DNA of 64,000 nucleotides, from positions 7,022,001-7,086,000 of the forward strand of contig BSBM01000140.1 of NCBI GenBank assembly GCA_027924585.1, read 5' to 3'. Source of the stretch: Larix kaempferi. Lineage: Eukaryota; Streptophyta; Pinopsida; Pinales; Pinaceae. Positions 57,481 to 64,000 of the stretch are shown here, one piece after another; positions within the stretch are counted from its first letter, which is position 1; each line of letters begins with the position of its first letter. The notes under the pieces are model-generated. The model searched no databases. It had not been told where the DNA came from and saw only the letters and a program-made list of their open reading frames with translations. Position numbers and translations under genes: made by a program.

Positions 57481-57770
57481 TACAAAAATCAGAAATCAGT
57501 TTAGAATATAAGAAATAAGAATCCATACGCTTAATTACCCCCCCTAATGCTAGTCTTTCTTAGTGTGGTGGCTAGGTTTTTAATTATTTAATTATTGAAT
57601 TTCAAGAAATTAATTACTTCAACAGCCTAATTCAAGACCTCCCTACTTAAGAAGGAGATCCCAAGTTTTGGGGATCCTATATTTTTCATTATCATTCTCT
57701 TATGGTAATCAAAGAGCGTTTTTCTTTCTGCTCCAAGAAACTGAAGCAATCTGGCCCAAATATTCCAGAA

Positions 57771-58022
57771 CTAAACAAGTTGTAGCTTAAGGACCTCTGC
57801 CTCATTTTGCATGTTGGAATCCAGCTCGGGGGGATCCATACAGAACCAGGAATGGTTGTAGGATAATGGTTGGGAGGAACTCGGTAATCCCAAAGTCATC
57901 CAGTCAAGGGCGTTCATCCTCACAGGTTTTGCATTAATAATTGTTGATTGTGCAGGTGGATACAAGAAGGAATCAAGTGCCAAGCAGCTAGGTTTTTCTA
58001 CAGGAAGGGACAAAGTATTCAA
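57771..58022 (-). other. Unrecognised open frame, possible exon remnant
   Basis: An 83-codon minus-strand frame has mixed, protein-like composition (FLYPPAQSTIINAKPVRMNA, WMTLGLPSSSQPLSYNHSWF) unlike the Lys/Asn/Ile-rich chance frames nearby, and ends at a TAG. I do not recognise a family, and it lacks a standard ATG at its start. It could be an exon or retroelement fragment. Confidence 0.2.
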
Positions 58023-60573
58023 GCTACCAGATATGAGTTATTTAATATTTCAAAATTTCTTTTATAGTAAAGTCGGTCATTAATTTCCTCATATATATTA
58101 CATTCAAGTTCTGCCCGAGAACCAGGGGAAGATCTAGTAGGCCTAGCTGAAGCTAGTCTTTGCTAGAGAACCTTAGTTTTTATGTTAGAGATCTTTCATT
58201 TTTCCCTTTTTAAATTAAGTTTAATTATCTCTATGAATTATTGTCAATATAGTATGATTATTTCCTGTTCAAACTCTAACTCTTTTAGCTTTTATAGGAA
58301 GTACCTTCTTGAATGTTAAATAGTAGATTTGTTTCCAGAAATAAACCATCCTAAACTTTTATTACTATCTGACCTTCAAACATTAATTAGAAAACAAGAA
58401 TAGAGACCTTTCGAAACTAGGTTATACTTTTTCCACATCAACTTTTAACCTCGATTGCAGACAGGTAGTTAAATATTCACCAAACCAAAACAAGGGAGTT
58501 TCCTACTCAACATAAAGAGAAACCACGATTTGCATTCTAGTTAGCTAGACATTGAAATAGAAACGAAACATAGAAGTCTTCTACCCATATTAAGTTTTGT
58601 AATCAAAACAGGGCGCTCTTCTTTTATTCTCATTACCTTTCTGTTCTACAAGATTGGGTCACAAACTCAAATCCTATAGAGGTTGCATTCATAAATTAAA
58701 ACAATAGCTACAGGAACTTTCACTATCAATACCCAGGCGTTTTGCTACCTGTAGACAAACAAACCAAAGATCGAATCCCTCCTTTCCCTTATACTTACAG
58801 TCTTTTAGAAAAATGCACTAATTAAACAAGAACATTTTTGAAAGATTCAGACCCTATCACTTACAGATCCACGCTTGCCATGGAAATAAAAAAAGAAAAC
58901 AACCATACAACATTTCAATGCTAATAGAAAATAACGCAGAGACAGAGGAATCGCGATAGATGTCATAGTAACCATTTCAGAAGCAAAAACTACATTTTAA
59001 ACCAAGGAGTGTTGTTACAGCTACAAAATTCTCACACCCCCGTTGAGAGGTTACAGTGGTACCAACAAACTACGAATGCGATAAGAAAAACGCCGGGACT
59101 ACAATTTATACAAAATAGCCATAGGACATACAAATATCGTTTTCTGTTACACAAGTCAAATTACATCACTCTGTCCAAAAATATTAGTTACAGTCTCTAC
59201 TAGAACACTATTTCGAATGGTTGCCCAAACCCTCCAGTATCAAAACAACCAACAGACACTTCTCGCAGTGGTCTAGCCAACAGCGACCCAAGGGACCCAC
59301 AACTCATAGAAGGAAACCCAACTGGGTTCACCAGGTCCTTCATATTTAAAAGCCAACAGTAAAACCCCCACAAAGACAAGAGGCAGAACTTAGAGATGGT
59401 AGCATCTGGACTTACCAGTTTTGATTTCGCCATTGTGGAATACTATCCACATAGGGGAGAAGAACCAACCATCACCTACAACCAACCATGATAAACCAAG
59501 TCAAACACTAGATTTTAATTGTACCCAAAACATCTACTTGGCATTTGCAGTAATGAGAAAACCAAACCAAAGAAGATTTACCTACAGGGTTTATAGTTGC
59601 CATTGATTTCCCCATATGGATTGGTCCCCATGAGCCTCTTCCAGAGCATCAACGAAACCCTCTTCACATCTACAACAGACTAGGAGAAGGAACCACAATT
59701 TTTCCTTCGTTGGTGAATGACCCTAGAGTGAAAACCCCTGCCACAACTGGCAAGCTAACCATGGGCATTCTTAGAGGTGCATTAACTTTCACAACCTACC
59801 ACTATCAATTTCGTTGATAAACCCTCACTTCATAGTTTAGGACCATTCAAAGGTTCACAAACTTCCCCATTTAATTATTACAAGGACCACGAACCCTACT
59901 TAGGGTTAGCACATAGTTACAAAGGTGAATAAGACATATAAGTATTACATTTCTCTTATACTTCAACCCAGGCGTAAACCCAAGACTTAAATATCGATTA
60001 AGGAGTTAGAGTAGACATTCCAACAAATTTTTGATCGATATACCTGCAAACCACAAGTACGCAAGTGCATTAGCAACAACACTAAGTAAGCCCTGAATCT
60101 CCATTTCTTTCATCCTACGTCTCGGTAGCTCTACCAGGGAGATCCCTTTCCCTCAAGAAACCAAGCATCTCATCTTAGGCCTCAATAGTCACCAACAAGG
60201 GTCCATCATACCTGAAGTGTCAAATAAATTATTCATAAATGTACTCATAAACTATTGAAGCAAATGGAAGGGAATTGAATATTAACATTCAAGTAGTTGT
60301 AATACTGCATTAAAGTTTCACCATTACTCTTTTCCTTCACTTTCGCAAACAATAGGACTTCCAAACAGTAGGAACTTGTAATTTCGGAACTCAAGGCCTT
60401 TGACTGTCACATTTTATTTTCCGGTTTAGTAAGATGTTATCAGTATTGAAGTTAATTTGCTTATCATCCGTTCTTATTTAGGGAATTACAGCTATAGAAA
60501 GTTTTTTTTTTATTCTTTTATTTTTGGGGACGTTACAAACTTCATAATTGGTTCACTTAATTACTACATAAAT
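58023..60573. other. No recognised feature
   Basis: No domain, LTR end or RNA gene is seen. By position it may be interior of the minus-strand copia element whose primer site is at 63409-63397, but no gag or pol motif supports this. Confidence 0.4.
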
Positions 60574-61078
60574 CAGTTTAGAATAGAAGAAATAACACTT
60601 CTTTGTACACCACTTGCGTATGGTTCGCTTCAAAAATCAGAAATAAATTTATGTTGTACATAATTGCATATGGTTCACTGCAGAAATCAGTTTAGAATAT
60701 AAGAAATAACACTTCTTTGCTCACAACTTGCGTATGGTTCGCTTCAGAAATCAGAAATAAATTTCTGTTGTACATAATTGCATATGGTTCACTGCAGAAA
60801 ATCAGTTTAGAATATAAGAAATAACATTTCTTTGCATACCACTTGCGTATGTTTCGCTTCAGAAATCAAAAATAAATTTATGTTGTACATAATTGCATAT
60901 AGTTCACAGCAGAAATCAGTTTAGAATATAAGAAATAGCATTTCTTTGCACACCAGTTGCATATGGTTCACTTCAGAAATCAAAAATAAATTTCTGTTGT
61001 ACATAATTGCATATGGTTCACTGCAAAAATCAGTTTAGAATATAAGAAATAACATTTCTTTGCACACCACTTGCGTAT
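60574..61078. repeat. Tandem array, 114-bp dimeric unit, about 4.4 copies
   Basis: CAGTTTAGAATA recurs at 60574, 60688, 60803, 60917 and 61031 (period 114-115). Each unit is itself two related halves. One has GCGTATGGTTCGCTTCAGAAATCA; the other has GCATATGGTTCACTGCAGAAATCAG plus an insert TTTAGAATATAAGAAATAAC. Copies are very similar, so the array is fairly young. Confidence 0.9.
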
Positions 61079-62267
61079 GAAAGTAGCATAAGCATGATCT
61101 AAGCGCAGAAATGCATACATATATATAACATGATCATAAATAATTCTGGCGTGTTTAGAGTATACTAGCTTCAATACTATAATGGGATTTGTCCAACTAG
61201 GGGTTCCTGAGCATAACATTACATAGGTTTCCTATATTTATTACGAAATTAGGGTAGTTTACAAGGTCTATTTATTAGCCCTTCGTGTAGATTTTCCAAA
61301 TAGCTTGCACATGCGAGGTAAGCATAACACAAATCAAATCAGAACTTGAAACTCGTATTGTAGTAGTACTAACATATACATATGTAGGTAGTTTAATGCG
61401 TGAAGGTAAGATACGGCTATGGTACTTATTTTGGATTTAATCCATCGGTTATGATGAATACCTTCACAAGGATTGTCGTCATATGTTATGGTGTAGTCCA
61501 AGGCCGTTTATAAGTGGTTGGAGGTTTCCCCTCGACTCCTCATTAGATCATATTAATCCTTTCAAAACTTGGTTAACCATCTATGTTTATTTTAAACAGG
61601 CTAAACATCATTTTAAACAAAGCAAAGTACTTCTAGTATCTTTTAACAACATGCAACAATTATTCCAACAATTCTTAATTTCTTAAGTGTTTCACCTAAC
61701 CTTTCTCATTATAGGATCTAGTTTCCTTATCTAACATAGGTTAAGTTATTCATGTAGTTGACTACCATTCATCTAATTGTAAATCAATCCTCATGTTACC
61801 TACTTTTAAACAGTCATACCACCATGTTTTGAGAATTTACCTCAGGTATTACCTTCTGTTCACAATGATTGGTGAAGTCTTTTGCACCCATATGCACACT
61901 TTTCTTATAATCTCTTTCCACGGGTTGTTACATCATAATTTATGGTTCACCATAACTGTTACTAAGTTTCCGTCTTGCTTGTCTATAATAATAATATTTG
62001 CCACAAATCATTCTCCAGCGTGATTCTAATGCATTCACTCCCTTTCCTATAAGTATAGACAAAGATGGATCCATACATATATTTGTACTGCCGATAGATT
62101 TAAGCATATGCTATATTTTTATAAACTTCTATATCATACTCTTAGTATGGCTATGGTATTTAGGTCTTTCCCCTGACAACTTTAACACCAAGTTCTTAGT
62201 ACAAATTTCCCAAAACTTCTGTGTGTGCTTCATTTTGTGACTTTTAGGTAGGTAAACGTGTTGTACT

Positions 62268-62269
<2 letters not shown>

Positions 62270-62322
<53 letters not shown>
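62270..62322. repeat. (TA)n microsatellite
   Basis: About 26 uninterrupted TA dinucleotides. Confidence 0.97.
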
Positions 62323-62324
<2 letters not shown>

Positions 62325-63106
62325 CTATGTTTTCTAAAAGCGTTCATTTGGCCTTGTTTGCATGTTTTTAGTACTCTGAACATAAGATACAGCTAACCAT
62401 AGCACCTGGAAACCACCTGGGTATTAATATTCATACCAACTGCTTCAGAATTTCTAAGACTAATTACAACATTTAACTACTCATGTCGAGTTTCTGTGAC
62501 TCTCCTAAGGATTTTATATTTTGGTTTATGTGTCACTAGTATTGAAATATATCTCTAGTCTATGCTCCCGACTCTAGGTATCTGAAGGGTTTACTTCTCC
62601 TAGGGTTCCTTATAATATAGGTTAAAAGAATATCCTGGCTTTCTACTCATGTAAGGGGTAATTATTTCTATCTCTACTAAAATATTGTTTACCTGACCTA
62701 AGCAAGTACTTCTTAACAATTTGTTTATCTTGAAATTTAATTTATGCTTGTAGGTATTTTGCGAGTATGACGCAACTCATGTCACTGCCTCTCTGATGTA
62801 CTTATCTAGATTTACTAAGTTGCTACTTCCTAGGTAGAAGATAACTTCTATGCATGACTTCACGATCCAACCGGAGGTGAACCTGTTTGTCTTTATCCTT
62901 TGATGTAAAATGGCTAAGGCTTTAAATCCTATTTAGCTTTTTAATTGGGACCGAAAGCATCTATCCTGGTGCATGGGCCTTTAAACATTTATCCTCCTAG
63001 GTAGTCTTTCTTACTTGATCAACTATATAAAAGCATTTATCTAAAAGTCATACCAACTTTGTTTATTTTTGACATAAATACATTATGCAGGTTGATAAGA
63101 TAACGG

Positions 63107-63121
63107 TTTTTTTTTTTTTTT
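63107..63121. repeat. T15 homopolymer
   Basis: Fifteen consecutive T. It could be the poly-A tail of a minus-strand retroposed sequence, but nothing upstream supports that. Confidence 0.9.
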
Positions 63122-63396
63122 ATGGTCCGTCAGTAACACAACAATTCTGTTAGTAATTGTAAAAGAATTTATACACGTATATTGTTTTGAAGGAATACCT
63201 GTAGAGGCTACATTTATGTATTGAAAATATTGTTGTATTTGTATATGAAATGTTCGACCAAATTGTGAGAACATAATTATGTTAGTTTATAAGTATATCT
63301 ATGAAAAGAAGGTCATAAGTAAATTCCGAAAATAAATCTATCTGCAGCGGATGTTTTTCTGTAATGAGCCCAACAAGTCTCTTAGTGTGGTGGCTG

Positions 63397-63409
63397 GGCT
63401 CTGATACCA
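63397..63409 (-). other. Primer binding site (tRNA-iMet type) of minus-strand copia element
   Basis: GGCTCTGATACCA on the plus strand is TGGTATCAGAGCC on the minus strand, a perfect copia primer site two bases inside the LTR end at 63412. Confidence 0.88.
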
Positions 63410-63411
63410 CT

Positions 63412-64000
63412 TGTAATGTCCCTAAAAATAGTAAAAAAAAATAAAATTTTCTGCTAATGCGATAAAAGCTATTTTTAAAGGTGACGATTTGTAAATTAAC
63501 TCCAGCATTGAATAAAATAAGAGATGCATCGTTACTTGTTTTATGGAAGACAAGATTTAAGTTTTTCCTAAGTAATTATAATCTCCCTATCGAACAATCA
63601 TTTGGATAAGCGGAAGTGGTGAGAAGGGTAGCTTAATATAATTCTGTTCCAAGTGTGCACTTGCTATAGTAATGAAAACACCTCTTACTTACTGTTCAAG
63701 AACTCATGTGCATATTGTCTAAATATTATCCTCAGGCGAGATGGACCCTTAGCGAAGAAAGTGTGAGGCTCAAGAGGGAACATTGAACCTCCTATTGTGC
63801 TATATCTCATCACCACCCAAACTAAAGTGTGGAGGGAGACATTATTGTTTCCAAGGGAGGGATACCCCCGACGGAGCTGCCGAGAGGCAGGGTGTAAGTG
63901 TTGGGACTTCTGACTTACTTAGCGAGTTTCGCTAATGCATTTTATTGTAACTTTGTTTTGCAGGTGAGCCTATGAGGGCATCTACCTAGAGTATCTACTT
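63412..64000 (-). mobile_element. Copia 5' LTR, minus strand (partial, runs off window)
   Basis: On the minus strand the LTR ends ...GGGACATTACA at 63412, followed by AG and the primer site. LTR ends of the form TGTAATGTCCC (reverse complement) are common in plant copia elements. The LTR start lies beyond 64000, so its length is unknown. Confidence 0.65.

Larger units (their letters stand above)
61079..63396. other. AT-rich DNA, no genes seen
   Basis: Contains a (TA)n microsatellite and a T15 tract. No coding domain appears on either strand. This is the interior side of the minus-strand copia primer site. Confidence 0.4.

Noticed and set aside
62129-62383. Minus-strand frame with an Ile-Tyr repeat
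   Set aside because: It is a translation of the (TA)n microsatellite.
1-64000. Endogenous pararetrovirus or other viral insertion
   Set aside because: All RT, RNase H and gag matches fit copia, gypsy or LINE families. No movement-protein or coat-protein pattern of plant pararetroviruses was noticed.

Overview
The window looks like non-genic, repeat-packed DNA of a seed plant. The evidence is plant-type Ty1/copia and Ty3/gypsy retrotransposons with tRNA-iMet-type primer sites, a plant L1-type LINE, CACTA-like transposon ends and a plant aquaporin (PIP) retrocopy. Long, old, heavily nested and mutated LTR elements with no intact host gene across 64 kb suggest a very large genome. A gymnosperm is my best guess, but that is inference and I cannot name a species. 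No intact cellular protein gene, rRNA, tRNA or CRISPR array was found.

Layout. 1-880: 5' end of a minus-strand gypsy-like element leaving the left edge. 881-5370: mostly unassigned DNA, then a 5'-truncated PIP aquaporin pseudogene (4924-5367, minus). 6396-7990: dead LINE with a tandemly duplicated endonuclease start. 9449-14282: copia LTR, primer site and decayed integrase, RT and RNase H, followed by minisatellites to about 15460. 15772-20510: duplicated AT-rich DNA, a gypsy integrase tail and a copia gag tail. 22364-23252: polypurine tract and copia LTR. 23253-35000: a minus-strand gypsy-like element (2.7-kb LTR, coiled-coil ORF) split by a complete 7.46-kb LTR element (26594-34049). 35840-37705: 3' end of another minus-strand gypsy element. 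37706-42492: copia element with LTR, gag, protease, integrase, RT and part of RNase H, cut off by CACTA-like GC-rich repeats. 43895-44583: minus-strand LTR of the same family as 9449-10049. 46239-47887: decayed ORF of the same family as the split one. 49536-52785: gypsy derivative with gag, protease and RNase H but no RT. 53514-56521: complete 3.0-kb non-autonomous copia element with a perfect 5-bp target duplication. 57198-57480: a CACTA-type end. 60574-61078: a 114-bp dimeric tandem array. 63397-64000: primer site and LTR of a minus-strand copia element leaving the right edge.

How the parts relate. Several elements appear non-autonomous. They keep LTRs, gag or a structural ORF, yet lack reverse transcriptase and integrase, so they would need enzymes from other copies. 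The copia element at 37706 (gag-pol) and the one at 53514 (gag-like only) share an LTR family and look like a helper/dependent pair. The most unusual theme is a family of three ORFs (29972-32548; 34103-34990 continuing at 25990-26593 on the minus strand; 46239-47887). Each has a helical N-terminal domain recalling the plant mobile domain, followed by a charged coiled-coil tail, and at least two sit inside LTR elements. No coding region is free of stops or frameshifts, so present activity is unlikely.
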